DNA of 64,000 nucleotides from Pardosa pseudoannulata (taxonomy: Eukaryota; Arthropoda; Arachnida; Araneae; Lycosidae): assembly GCA_032207245.1 (NCBI GenBank), contig CM063502.1, positions 65,647,069-65,711,068 on the forward strand, read 5' to 3'. Position 1 is the first letter of the stretch, and every line of letters starts with the position of its first letter. Shown here one piece after another: positions 52,851 to 64,000 of the stretch. The notes under the pieces were generated by a model. That model was not told the origin of the DNA. It saw only the letters and a program-made list of their open reading frames with translations, and searched no databases. Made by a program: the position numbers and the translations under genes.

Positions 52851-53283
52851 AAAAAAAAATCCTAACTTAACTTTTGATGTCAGATGAAAAAATAGTCATT
52901 AATCTAGAACTAAAATTGAAGAAATAAAGATATAAAAAGCTTAAATTTAATTAGTATATAGGTGTTATTTATGCTATAATATCATTACCTAAAGCCAACT
53001 CAAATCTTCAGTTCCTCTCTCTCGTTCTCTTTTTTCATTTATATACCGTAAAACACCTCCATAATGAAAATCACATGAACATTATGAACAGGGGGCGTAA
53101 TATGGGCGTTACAAAAACCGAATCAGAAAATTAAAATATGAATAAAAACTCCAAAATTTGGGGGGGAAGGGTAAAAAAGCAAATTTGCTCTTTCTTTAAA
53201 AGTTCTGGTTGGGGATCAAATACCCCTCATCCCCTCCCAAACAGGTAGTGAACACCTCCGATAAAGGGACACCTGTGTTCAAG

Positions 53284-53462
53284 GGTTTGGTTTGGTTTGG
53301 AGTGCTACGGTCTGCTTTTTGCAACACGAGGGCTAATGAGACCGGGACCTACTGCTTAAAGCCGATTCCGAAAGGCTACGAACACCCATGCCATAGTGGG
53401 ATTCGAACCCACGAACTCCGGATCCGACGGCCAGCACCCTAAACATTCGGCCATCGTTCGGC
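53284..53462 (-). mobile_element. SINE family 1, full well-preserved copy
   Basis: All parts are intact, from the TTTGGTTTGG tail through GGGATTCGAACCCACGAACT (B box, printed strand) to CGGCCATCGTTCGGC. Confidence 0.9.
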
Positions 53463-53464
53463 CT

Positions 53465-54960
53465 GTATTTAACCTGTAGCGTTTCTCACGTACAATTCCA
53501 CCAAACCGATGATGTCATCAAAACGTACAATTTTCGTCCTCAAAAAACGATTCGAAAATGGATGTAGTGTACATTTCTGCCAGTTTTTTCCACATGGAGT
53601 TCTGTGGTTGTGGAGGGTCAGGTCGATTGTTTAGGAACTGCATCCCTTTTTGATTAACATTTATTGAGGGATTCACCTCTACCCCCTGAGGCACAAAGAC
53701 TCTGATAGCTTTTCATAGCTTTGTAAACCTCTATTTCGAAGTATTTCGTTTGCGGTATCTGATGTATCTCTAATTGCACCACTTGGACGACTTTCGTAAA
53801 AAATATAAATAAGCCTCTCAAAGAATACTTTTATTTGTACTTTTAGAATCCATTATTTCTTCGAGATTTGGCGAGCTTTATGTATATTAAAAATTAACAA
53901 TTTATAATATCTATTTATATAGCTATTTATAACCGGAAGTAAAGGGGCAATAACGAGGGTGGATTTCCCGTACTAGTCGACTAGGGGTGAAGGAAAATAT
54001 CATAGACCGCTTTGGCCACTGACACAGTAAAACTTTAGAGTATTTTTAGAGACTTTTTTCCTCGATTTGCTCCACTCAGAGGGTTAAGAGACACTTTTCA
54101 ATCCTCCTCCCCAATATTCCTATTTTCTATGTATTATTCCTATTTTCTATATATTAACTAATTATTCTCTTCAGTTAGTCACTTAATTATGTTTCCAAAT
54201 CGCTTGATAGCAGGTCAATAAAGTTTTGTGAGAGACAGTATACTGATAAATCTACTATCACTTTCTTATACCCATGGCCGATGCTTAGTATTTTATTTTT
54301 ACCACTAGGGCTGACTGTTAGATTTGCCGCCCCATAATTGAAATACCATATATTACAGTTTAGTTTTATGTGGTGTTAATGCATTTTTTCTTTTAAATTA
54401 AGAAAACAGACAGGTAGTTTTATTTCGGCAGATAGTGCAGTCATGAACTTTAAGCTACAAATGAGATCAATAAGCAAAATATAAAATATATTTATTCTTT
54501 AGAACAGTTTATTTTATTTGCTGGAATTTTTTTTTCCTGTGAAAGAAAATGAAATTACTGTATAAAACATATATTTATTATGAAAATTTAGCAATATGAG
54601 AAAGATTTTTTTTTCTTAGGCATACTTATATGCTTACGTTGTAGTTCTGTCTGACAATTCAAATGTGTTACATTCTAAATTTCAAGATAACAAAATTTCC
54701 TCTAATATTCTGGCGTACTAATAATATTTAGTATTCTTATTTAAGATCAGTTTATACTAATATATATTTGTAAAGGAATTCTAATTTTAATTTACTGTAA
54801 TATTATTATCATAAAGTTTAGCCTTAAAGAAAAACAACATGCACAAAATATAGTTTAATTAGCCTTAAATATTTAATGAAAACTCTCTATATTGAATGAT
54901 TCATACATTTAAGTTTCTGTAAGTCAAATAAACTTAAAATATTTTGTCTTTTTCGTTACA
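53465..54960. other. no gene recognised
   Basis: AT-rich sequence; a patch near 54290-54440 contains GCCGCCCCATAATTG but no reading frame or paired terminus. Confidence 0.5.
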
Positions 54961-54962
54961 AT

Positions 54963-55060
54963 AGCTGAACGATGAGCAAATGGGTAGGGCGCTGCTCTTT
55001 GTACCGCTGTTAAATCCCATGACTAGTATGGACGTTCGTAATCGGATTCAAAGGGACAGA
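54963..55060 (+). mobile_element. SINE family 1, truncated head half
   Basis: AGCTGAACGATGAGCAAATG and GGGTAGGGCGCTGCTC remain. It ends just before the 276-bp tandem array. Confidence 0.6.
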
Positions 55061-55154
55061 ATACTTTTCAAGACTTAAAATCTATATTTCATCATAACTC
55101 CGATTTTTCGATTCCTCATAAAATAAATAGTTCAGCTCTTCAGAAAGAATTTTT

Positions 55155-56812
55155 AGAGGTTCTTTTATAACACTTTAGCTTAAGAAACTTATTTAGTTCT
55201 ATCATTTCAAGAAGTATATTTTGTAAATAACATAAAAGATGAACACCATATGAAAAAAAAAAGAAAATTCAAAAGTTAACCATACGATAACTTTTAAAAT
55301 ATATATAGTAGAAACTAGTTTTTTACATTAAACTGAACTAAAATATATGTTTTATTCTGTAAACCAGAATTTTCAAGATATCTGATATTTTAAATTAAAA
55401 AAAATTAAATACTGTTAGAAAATAGAAATAGGGGCTCTTTAATAACACTCTACCTTAAAAAACTTATTTAGTTTTATCATTTCAAGAAGTATATTTTTTA
55501 AATAACATAAAAGATGAACACCATATGAAAAAAAAAAAGAAAATTCAAAAGTTAACCATACGATAACTTTTAAAATATATATAGTAGAAACTAATTTTTT
55601 ACATTAAACTGAACTAAAATATCTGCTTTATTCTGTAAACCAGAATTTTCAAGATATCTGGCATTTTATAATTAAAAAAAATTAAATACTGTTAGAAAAT
55701 AGAAATAGGGGCTCTTTAATAACACTCTACCTTAAAAAACTTATTTAGTTTTATCATTTCAAGAAGTATATTTTTTAAATAACATAAAAGATGAACACCA
55801 TATGAAAAAAAAAAAAGAAAATTCATAAGTTAACCATACGATAACTTTTAAAATATATATAGTAGAAACTAATTTTTTACATTAAACTGAACTAAAATAT
55901 ATGCTTTATTCTGTAAACCAGAATTTTCAAGATATCTGGCATTTTATAATTAAAAAAAATTAAATACTGTTAGAAAATAGAAATAGGGGCTCTTTAATAA
56001 CACTCTACCTTAAAAAACTTATTTAGTTTTATCATTTCAAGAAGTATATTTTTTAAATAACATAAAAGATGAACACCATATGAAAAAAAAAAGAAAATTC
56101 AAAAGTTAACCACAACATAACTTTTAAAATATATATAGTAGAAACTAATTTTTTACATTAAACTGAACTAAAATATCTGCTTTATTCTGTAAACCAGAAT
56201 TTTCAAGATATCTGACATTTTAAAATTAAAAAAAATTAAATACTGTTAGAAAATAGAAATAGGGGCTCTTTAATAACACTCTACCTTAAAAAACTTATTT
56301 AGTTTTATCATTTCAAGAAGTATATTTTTTAAATAACATAAAAGATGAACACCATATGAAAAAAAAAGAAAATTCAAAAGTTAACCATACGATAACTTTT
56401 AAAATATATATAGTAGAAACTAGTTTTTTACATTAAACTGAACTAAAATATCTGCTTTATTCTGTAAACCAGAATTTTCAAGATGTCTGACATTTTAAAA
56501 TTAAAAAAAATTAAATACTGTTAGAAAATAGAAATAGGGGCTCTTTAATAACACTCTACCTTAAAAAACTTATTTAGTTTTATCATTTCAAGAAGTATAT
56601 TTTTTAAATAACATAAAAGATAAACACCATATGAAAAAAAAAAGAAAATTCAAAAGTTAACCACAACATAACTTTTAAAATATATATAGTAGAAACTAGT
56701 TTTTTACATTAAACTGAACTAAAATATCTGCTTTATTCTGTAAACCAGAATTTTCAAGATATCTGACATTTTATAATTAAAAAAATTAAATACTCTTAGA
56801 AAATAGAAAAAT
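55155..56812. repeat. six-unit tandem array, unit about 276 bp
   Basis: Units 2-6 start GGGGCTCTTTAATAACAC at 55431, 55708, 55986, 56262 and 56537; unit 1 is a variant from about 55155. All carry AAAGATGAACACCATATG (one variant AAAGATAAAC) and TCTGTAAACCAGAATTTTCA. Units 2-6 are nearly identical. Confidence 0.95.
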
Positions 56813-57150
56813 AAATAGAATTTTTTTAAAAATTCACGTTTATCAAGCTATAACATAAAATATATTTCTCGTATTAATATAATTCATGTTTACAGAATTA
56901 AAAAGATAAGTAGCTTTTATTTGATACAAAATTTTAATTTATAATTTCCAAATCTCTACATTTAATTTACATGAACGTGGATTTCTATTTTTCCCTTTTG
57001 GTGTACCTATTTTATACTTTAAAAAAAATGTATTATTTCACTTAAGAGGTCTAAGAGATTTCTATAAAAGGCAATGGCATCTAAAGAAGAAGAACAAATT
57101 CAGAAATTTACAGGATATATAAGGAGTCAGATATAATAATGTTCATATAT

Positions 57151-57395
57151 ATTCAAAGACTGAAATGGGTAGAATGATCGATGAACGAGCCACCAAGAGG
57201 AACTTCGAAGCCAAACCATCGGGATCTCGGAAAAGGAAAGACCCTAGATCCGGTGGACTGACTGCTTTGACTTACAGACTTACAGTTCTTAAAGTGAAAA
57301 ACTGGAGGAGTCTATCCATGAAAAGGGCAACCTAGAACACGATTCTGCAGATGGCCTACTCTGGGTTGGTGAGCCAATGATGTGGAAGATAAAGA
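57151..57395 (+). mobile_element. LINE reverse-transcriptase C-terminal tail
   Basis: With frame breaks it encodes RMIDERATKRNFEAKPSGSR and LKVKNWRSLSMKRATWNTIL, the usual RTE-like C-terminus. It is a short dead fragment. Confidence 0.65.
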
Positions 57396-57546
57396 TATTT
57401 CTATATAGTTAGGTCCTTATTTATTATGTAGGAAAAAATTATTCTACACAGAGCAGAACTTTGCATTTTCTAAGGATTAAAAAACAGGCTGTTTTTCTAA
57501 AGATTCTTCAGGTCAGAAGGTACTAAAAGTAGTAGTAGGTCCTTAA

Positions 57547-58116
57547 CACTAGATTTACGGATATTGATCATATACCTATTTTTACTGAAGTGAGCCAATT
57601 TGACTCATACAAGAAAATTGAAGTTTTTTGCAAAGAAAATAGTTCCAAATTAATTTAAATGAAATGTTTATTATAAAAAAATTCATGGAAAACATTTTTA
57701 CATATAAAATCTGTTTTTGAAACACATTTTCCACAAACATTTCTATTACATTTAGCACAATGGTTTCTACATCTGTTTCTTTTGCATGATTGTTGAACTT
57801 GACAATTCTTCCGTGCGTCAGTAGCATGAATTTCTGTCATTGGAATGGAAGTGTTCTCGACTTCTTCTCTATATTTACTTCTTAGCTCTTCAGCTAATTG
57901 GAAAATATCCCAGGGCTGATAGGACCAATAAATTTCATGTTATGCAATTAAATGTTGAACCATTCTATGAGACAAATTGTCTCACAACCGGGAAAATAGG
58001 TATACCACATTTTATAATTCGAAATGAAGGGGTCTGCGGGGATGAGGAATGAAAGTTTACATATATTTTAATACTTAACTAAAAACCAACGTATGTTTTT
58101 GGAAAGTGATATTAAA

Positions 58117-58175
<59 letters not shown>

Positions 58176-58218
58176 AAATTTTAATGAGTCAAATTGGCTC
58201 GGTCAGTAAATCTAGAGC
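57547..58218 (-). mobile_element. piggyBac-like deletion derivative with TTAA target sites
   Basis: TTAA at 57543-57546 and 58219-58222. Ends CACTAGATTTACGG and GCTCTAGATTTACTG (reverse complement). Subterminal GAGCCAATTTGACTC occurs near both ends in opposite orientation. A TA tract lies at 58119-58168. Only the transposase C-terminus remains, on the minus strand. Confidence 0.85.
57655..57900 (-). pseudogene. piggyBac transposase cysteine-rich C-terminus
   Basis: Minus-strand frame: FQLAEELRSKYREEV, then CQVQQSCKRNRC and CAKCNRNVCGKC, the zinc-binding tail of piggyBac transposases. The catalytic core is deleted. Confidence 0.75.
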
Positions 58219-58254
58219 TTAAAATAGTATAGTAAATTCTTAAGTATTGATCTC

Positions 58255-58315
58255 CTGAACCCTCGTGTAGCAAATATATAGACTTTAGCTCTTCATTCCA
58301 AACTAAAACTTTCTA
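58255..58315 (+). mobile_element. SINE family 1, 3' fragment
   Basis: AACCCTCGTGTAGCAA and TAGACTTTAGCTCTTCATTC match the SINE tail region. Confidence 0.5.
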
Positions 58316-58689
58316 GAATGATTTCGTAATGATTTCTAATATATTTGGCATACCAGGGGTGCGAGTTGGTGCACAGAACTTGTGAGGCCAAATTTAAGGG
58401 AGACGAAATGATTATCAAGCAAAATTTGTCCAAGTATAAAGTTTGTAAATAAGGGTGGTGATTTTAATTTGCACAGAGACAGCCGATGGTCTGGGATCGG
58501 TACTGCCATTATCCTAGTCGATAGTTCGATCAGAGTAGTTTTTGAGAGAGGAATTTAATTTTAGTTTATTTATATGTCAAAAGATACTACACACTACTAG
58601 CTCACTCTTATACTGAAAACGATGGTTATTAAACACGCTTTGTTGCTGTCGCTCCTTCTCTTCAATGAGACAAAATTGTTTTCTGTTAG

Positions 58690-58760
58690 TGCGGGGTTGG
58701 GCAACCTTTCAACCATGGAGGGCCGCTTCCTGTGACGGCACATAGGACGCGGGTTGCACT
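58690..58760 (+). mobile_element. hAT-like terminus fragment, copy 2
   Basis: GGTTGGGCAACCTTTCAACC and GGAGGGCCGCTTCCTG match 44915-45000. The opposite end was not identified. Confidence 0.4.
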
Positions 58761-59283
58761 CATTTGACAGAGACGTTATAGATGCAAGCCTGTACCCAGG
58801 AAATAATTTCAGGATGGGTCTCACTTATTCAACACGATAATTTTAAATTTTATCAACACGATAATGTAATGATTGAATTTGTCTACGAGTATTTGCTTAG
58901 GCCGGAGAATATCCTTATTTATAGTAATTGTTATATAGCATAACAATTCAAACATATCTAATTAACATATAATAGTTTCTATTTGAATTCTATAATTTTG
59001 GGGAGTAGGGGGAGGTGGACACATAGACCAGTCCCCCTCTGGTTACGACCCGGGGGGGGGTGAAAATTACATTCTTGTCTCCATATAACTATATCCACAA
59101 TGTGTGAAGATTGAATAAGACACTTTTAGATAACGAATTTATTTATTTTATCAGTTTCTGAACCAAAATATCTAAAACGAAACAAACATTTGAAAAATCT
59201 TTTAACGCCTTTTTCTCCCAATAAAAGATAAAACGATTATGAAGTAGTTTAATTCTGATTTATTATCTCAATTACTTTTACTA

Positions 59284-60153
59284 TAGTCAAAACTCCTTAT
59301 AGTGAACCCGATATACAACTAACTCCTGGACACAACGAAAAAAAAATTGGTACCTGTCTTTCCTTTTGTATTTCTAATGATAATTTGTCCTTTTATAGGA
59401 ACTCCCGAAACCTTAGAAATTGGATGTAACGAAACTTTTTTTCAGTCATCCACTGAAGCTTTTTTTTTTTTTTTTTTCAGTTGTGAAAATATCTCATTTT
59501 TAATTTCTTGACAAAATGCGTGAAGTTGACTGACATTCCACACAAACATTCAAAAGAAAATGTTGGAGTCTATTGTCGTATAGAACAAAGAATTTCATAA
59601 AAATCTATCGGGATGGTCATCACATTGGCAGGAAATTACCGATTATTTTTTAATCAAAACAGTGAGCAACAGTTAAATGTAATATTAATTACTTTTTTAT
59701 TTGTTTTGTTATTTTTAGTCATCTTAACTATTCCTTTGTTTGGTTTGGAGCGCTACGGTCTTCTTTTTTTTGCAACACGAGGGAAAAATGTGATAGGTAC
59801 CTATTGCTTACAGCCGATTCTTAACAGCTACGAACTTCCCTGCCAAAACGGAATTTAAACGAATTCCGGTACCAATGATCAGCCTCTTAACCACTCAGCT
59901 GTAGTTCGGCCATCAATTATTAAGTTAATTTGATAAGCCATAGTCAATTTGATTTAATCGATTTTAGCCAATTTAAAACATTAAAGAATATTTTTAATCA
60001 AAATCTATCATTTTTAAAAATTGTTATCTTTATTGAATGCACTTAATAATTAATGAGATATATACTTTTTGATAACTAACATTTTTTTCTGGGTTTCGTT
60101 ATAGAGAACAAAACGTTTGGTCCCTTGAAATTCGTTATAATGGGGTTCAACTG
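59284..60153. mobile_element. pogo/Tigger-like element, TA target site, with nested SINE
   Basis: The right end in reverse complement reads CAGTTGAACCCCATTATAAC; the left end TAGTCAAAACTCCTTATAGT is a decayed match. TA flanks both. No transposase frame remains. Confidence 0.7.
59740..59912 (-). mobile_element. SINE family 1 inside the pogo-like element
   Basis: TTTGGTTTGGAGCGCTACGG through GCTGTAGTTCGGCC; moderately diverged, head still recognisable. Confidence 0.8.
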
Positions 60154-60204
60154 TAGCCTAACAGTATGAAACATGGTATATTTAATGATATGATTGTGTT
60201 TAAT

Positions 60205-60940
60205 TGAGCATTAAATGATGTGTTATTAAATTTTTCACTCACTTTATTTTTTTGGAGACATGGGAAAAATATGATTGATAAATAAATATTGTCTTGATTG
60301 GAAGATAATCAAAATGAAAAATATTAAAATTTTCTGAAGGGGGTCTACTTGTCTGCCGCTGTGTTAGGGTGTACATCCGTGATTCGCAAGCTATTGAATT
60401 TTATTACTTTAACAGTTTAGGACTAAGCAGTATTAAGGGAGCATGTTACCTTTAGACCTGAAAAGTTTTCATTACATAACATCTTATTTTAATTCAATAT
60501 AAAGTAAAACGTTGTGCTCTGCTTAGGATAAAATCTTTTCTAGATCCTTAATATCTGTCTCACTTTATAAATGATGTGTTTATTAAATTTCCCCCTTATT
60601 TTATTTTATTTTTTTTTTTGAGACATGGAAAAAAAATAGGATTGGTAAACAAATATTGTCTTGATTGGAAGATAAACAAAATGCAAAATATCAAAATTTT
60701 CAGAAGGGGGGTTTACGAACTTTAGCTTGTCCGCCGCTGTGTTAGGGTGTACATTCGTGATCGGCAAGCTATTGAATTTTATTACTTTAACAGTTTAGGA
60801 CTAAGCAGTATTAAGGGAACATATTACCTTTAGACCTGAAAAGTTTTCCTTACATAACATCTTATATTTAATTCAATATAAAATAAAAAGTTGTGCTCTG
60901 CTTAGTATAAAAATTTTTCTAGGTCCTTAATATCTGTCTT
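60205..60940. repeat. two-unit tandem duplication, period about 367 bp
   Basis: GTCTTGATTGGAAGATAA occurs at 60291 and 60658, and GCCGCTGTGTTAGGGTGTAC and CAGTTTAGGACTAAGCAG are also shared. The units differ by small indels. Confidence 0.93.
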
Positions 60941-60959
60941 ACTTTATAAAAAATTATTC

Positions 60960-61860
60960 AGTTTTTGTTATGTGAAGCAAGGCATTGAAAACTTTAAAAT
61001 ATATCCATTAATAATTGAAATTTACTAACCAGCAAAGTACCTTTTAAAATTTGCAAATTAGAAGCTAATTTTTTCTATCAAACAGATACGACTTATAATT
61101 TTTATTTTGTGAATCTTAATTATAGTAATACGAGCAATATAATTTATTTTATAAAGTAATAAAGGATATTTTTTTATTAGAATGCTAGTAATTACTAAGG
61201 TTTTAATTTGCAGAATAAAAAATCTTTTAGTTCAATTGTATATAGAAATTTATTTTTTATTATATTTATATATTTTAAAAGTCATCTTGCGGGTAAGTGA
61301 TGTTAATTCTATTTTTACTTAGAGTATATTTTTATGTTATTATAAAAAACATACTGCTTAAAATGACAGAACGGATTTATTTATTTAAAAAAAAAATAGA
61401 GTGTTATTAAAGAATTTGTAAAAAATCTTTCCAAAAAGAGCATAATATTTTATATTATGATGCATAAAAAAAGAGGCTGTTATAATGAAAATTAAGTTTC
61501 GAAAGATACTATGTCCCTTTATGATAAATTTTATCATATATATAGAAGTAAAAGCAATCCATTAATTTCTCGGCAGAATCAGTGTAACCCAGTTAGCGTT
61601 TCCAAGGCATAAAAATAGCCTTCCTCTTCAGATGTAAAATAAAGGAAATGAAATTGTCTGACAGTATTCACGCGGTTTTCTGAAGATGCTTTCTTCCAAA
61701 TTAATCGACTTTCGTCTTTTTTTTTTTCTTTTTTTTTTCTTTTTTGCCTGCTAAGCGGGAGGACCGCTTATGTTGTCACATTGAAACTCGAGGAGTTCAG
61801 TTAACTCTGATAGTGAGCCTGAGATAAGCTTGGTTTTCTCTCTCTCTCTTTTTTTCTTTC
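60960..61860. other. AT-rich sequence, no gene recognised
   Basis: Long T-rich tracts at 61708-61745; no exon or element terminus supported. Confidence 0.5.
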
Positions 61861-61863
61861 ATT

Positions 61864-62540
61864 TGTCTCGGAGTCTATGATCTTTGGTCTAAAAAGGAAG
61901 TGTTTTTTTTTTCACTCAGTTGTTCATTTTTGTTCCCTGTATAAGCGCAGGGAATCTTCTAAATTATTTATATAAAAATATCAGACACAGATGAAATAAC
62001 AACTCTATGCAATCTTCAGAGCCGAGTCTAGCAGTTTTGCTGCCCAGGACAAAGATGTAAAATGGCTCTACTTCCGAACTTTTTTGCAAAATAAAATATA
62101 TTTATTTTACTCTTTTCAAAAATCTTACTGATGATTAATTCTTTTTACCATGAGCATACTAAACGAAGCAATTTTGTAAACACTGTAACGTAGTCTCTGT
62201 GCTTATGATCTTTGGTCTAAAAAGGAAGTGTTTTTTTCAATCAGTTGTTTATTTTTGTTCGCTGTATAAGCACAGGGAATCTTCTAAATTATTTATACAA
62301 AAATATCGGGAACAGATAAAATAACAACTCTATACGATCTTCAGAGCCGACTCTAGCAGTTTTGCTGCCCAGGACAAAGATGTAAAATGCCGCCACTTCC
62401 GAAATTTTTTGCAAAATAAAGTATATTTATTTTACTCATTTCAAAAATCTTACAACACTGATTATTTATTCTTTTTACCATGAGCATACTAAACGAAGCA
62501 ATTTTGTAAGCACTGACCACCTTTAACGTAGTAATGGCAC
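61864..62540. repeat. two-unit tandem duplication, period about 338 bp
   Basis: ATGATCTTTGGTCTAAAAAG occurs at 61877 and 62215, with GCAGTTTTGCTGCCCAGGAC and ACCATGAGCATACTAAACGA in both. Confidence 0.93.
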
Positions 62541-63089
62541 AAATTAAACACTAGAATCGTACTTTTCCTTTGTAAAATCTTTTGCAAAACAAGAATCTTT
62601 ATCTGTATTTCGTTATATAAATGTTACAACGAATTGCTAATCAGCTCAAACTTTCTAAAAGGAAATTATACTCTTATTTTACAAATTTTATTAACCCTGG
62701 TTCATATTGGAATTTAACCCATTAAAAAATAGGAAATTGTTATGTGCCAGGCTTCCAATCTATAAATAATTAAATTTTGTAAACGATTGTTAAATATATT
62801 TTTTTATTAATAAAGAAAGTATTTTACAAATACGAGACACAATGTCACCCCTAACATTTTGCACCCCGGACAGGGATCCGGTTTGCCAGGCCATAGAACA
62901 ACCTCTGATAACTGTGACTGAAAGAAAATATACCCAAACCCCGTATTCTGCAAATTATATGTTTAATGAAAATAAATTCAGATCTACAAAAATTATTTTG
63001 AATATTTATTTAGCTTCAAATTTAGATGTGTAATGCTCATGTAAGCAGAGTATACCTTAATACGCGTTCCAAAGCACTACATTGTTGAG

Positions 63090-63460
63090 TAAGATCCGCG
63101 GTAACTCACTCGGCAAAAGCAGCGATCTCATAACTGAAAGGTTACGGATTCGGAGTTCGAGCCGGCCTAAGATCCGAATTGTTTGTTAAAGGTGACTGGG
63201 TCATGTAAAATGTGTTCGTGATCCCAATGTCTTCCAAGTTTTCAAAAGGTACCTCTGGTGGTAGTATACAAAACCTGGGGGTCTTCTGCTTGGTCCCTGC
63301 TTCTAAATCACGAGGACCCAGCGGGGGTGGGGTAATGTTACTCGATTCCGTAGCAATCCTTAAGCTACAGGTGCTCCTCGGGTGACGCTAAATGGGTAAC
63401 ACTTTCACAGTCATATTTTGGCATAAAGGTATATGTGTCTGTATTGCCAGCTGCATTGGA
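63090..63460 (+). mobile_element. SINE family 2, longest copy
   Basis: tRNA-like head with GCGGTAACTCACTCGGCAAA (A-box region) and GGAGTTCGAGCC (B box). The body contains CCTAAGATCCGAATTG, and the 3' end runs CTTAAGCTACAGGTGCTC, TTTTGGCATAAAGG and TATTGCCAGCTGCATTGG. Confidence 0.82.
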
Positions 63461-63469
63461 AAAACATTG

Positions 63470-64000
63470 TTGAGTAAAATACTATACTAACTGTACAATA
63501 CAATGCTATGAGTGATTATAACTGTTCTTTTTTATATGCATAGTAAAGATTGTAATGTTTTCAATTGAAAATTAAAATGTTAGGCGAACCTCTCTGTGAT
63601 AGAACCTGTATTATTATTTTATAAGGAAACAGCAAAGTAAAAAAAAAAAAATTACTTAACCAACATATAGTGTAAACATCCAAATTCTTGTGCTAATTTT
63701 TATAGATTACATATGTGCACATATTAAGCCCCCTATAAAATAATATTAATCTGTGTGCTTTTCATCTCTGCTTTAACATATTAAAACCATTTCGACACTT
63801 ATAATCCTCACTTAAATAATATTAGAAAGAAAAAGAGAAATTGCTTTGATATACAAATCTTTAATTTTATTTAAGATTTGAAGGATTAAAAGAACATTTA
63901 TATATAAAAAAATATTGTTCGAAAAATATGAAAAGTGATTATAAATAACAAAAGTGTACTTTTAATTCAGTAGGATATAAGCCAAAAATTTTAAAAGTTT
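63470..64000. other. AT-rich sequence, nothing recognised
   Basis: No exon, repeat family or element terminus could be supported. Confidence 0.5.

Overview
This window looks like eukaryotic nuclear DNA that is strongly AT-rich and gene-poor. It has introns with GT/AG borders, tRNA-derived SINEs, LINE, LTR and DNA-transposon remnants, and very long (TA)n tracts. The repeat mix suggests an arthropod, possibly an arachnid or other chelicerate, but that is inference and the species cannot be fixed from the sequence. Nothing bacterial or operon-like is present.

Positions 764-17641 (minus strand) hold the one unmistakable host gene: the first eleven coding exons of an intracellular-type CLC chloride/proton exchanger related to ClC-6 and ClC-7. 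The exons join in frame into 587 residues, and the 3' part (last membrane helix and CBS domains) lies beyond base 1. Introns carry SINE copies and one less AT-rich insert of unknown origin at 12540-13740.

Positions 17642-25515 are the 5' flank plus a transposon graveyard: the start of a broken ORF that resembles from memory a repetitive SWIM/YqaJ-type protein, a Jockey-type LINE 3' end, a Gypsy integrase end with its LTR, a solo-LTR-like repeat, two abutting perfect palindromes, a mariner element with long inverted repeats, and a hAT element with an exact 8-bp target duplication. Positions 26150-27270 hold a five-unit array of about 177 bp next to hAT-like termini.

Positions 28186-36966 hold a LINE tail, a candidate terminal exon of a cysteine-rich peptide gene on the minus strand (29303-29481), a composite hAT, a long-inverted-repeat MITE, a second possible cysteine-bearing exon on the plus strand (34046-34154), and an old inverted repeat pair.

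Positions 37300-50600 are nested repeats: a SINE split by a hAT-like insertion, a 295-bp tandem duplication, LTR-like sequences seated inside (TA)n or (CA)n tracts, and a piggyBac element that itself received a SINE. Positions 53280-64000 hold more SINEs, a six-unit array of about 276 bp, a second piggyBac derivative, a pogo/Tigger-like element, and two large tandem duplications.

Apart from the CLC gene and the two candidate exons there is no set of genes acting together. The main content is a layered record of transposition, read from target-site duplications and nesting.
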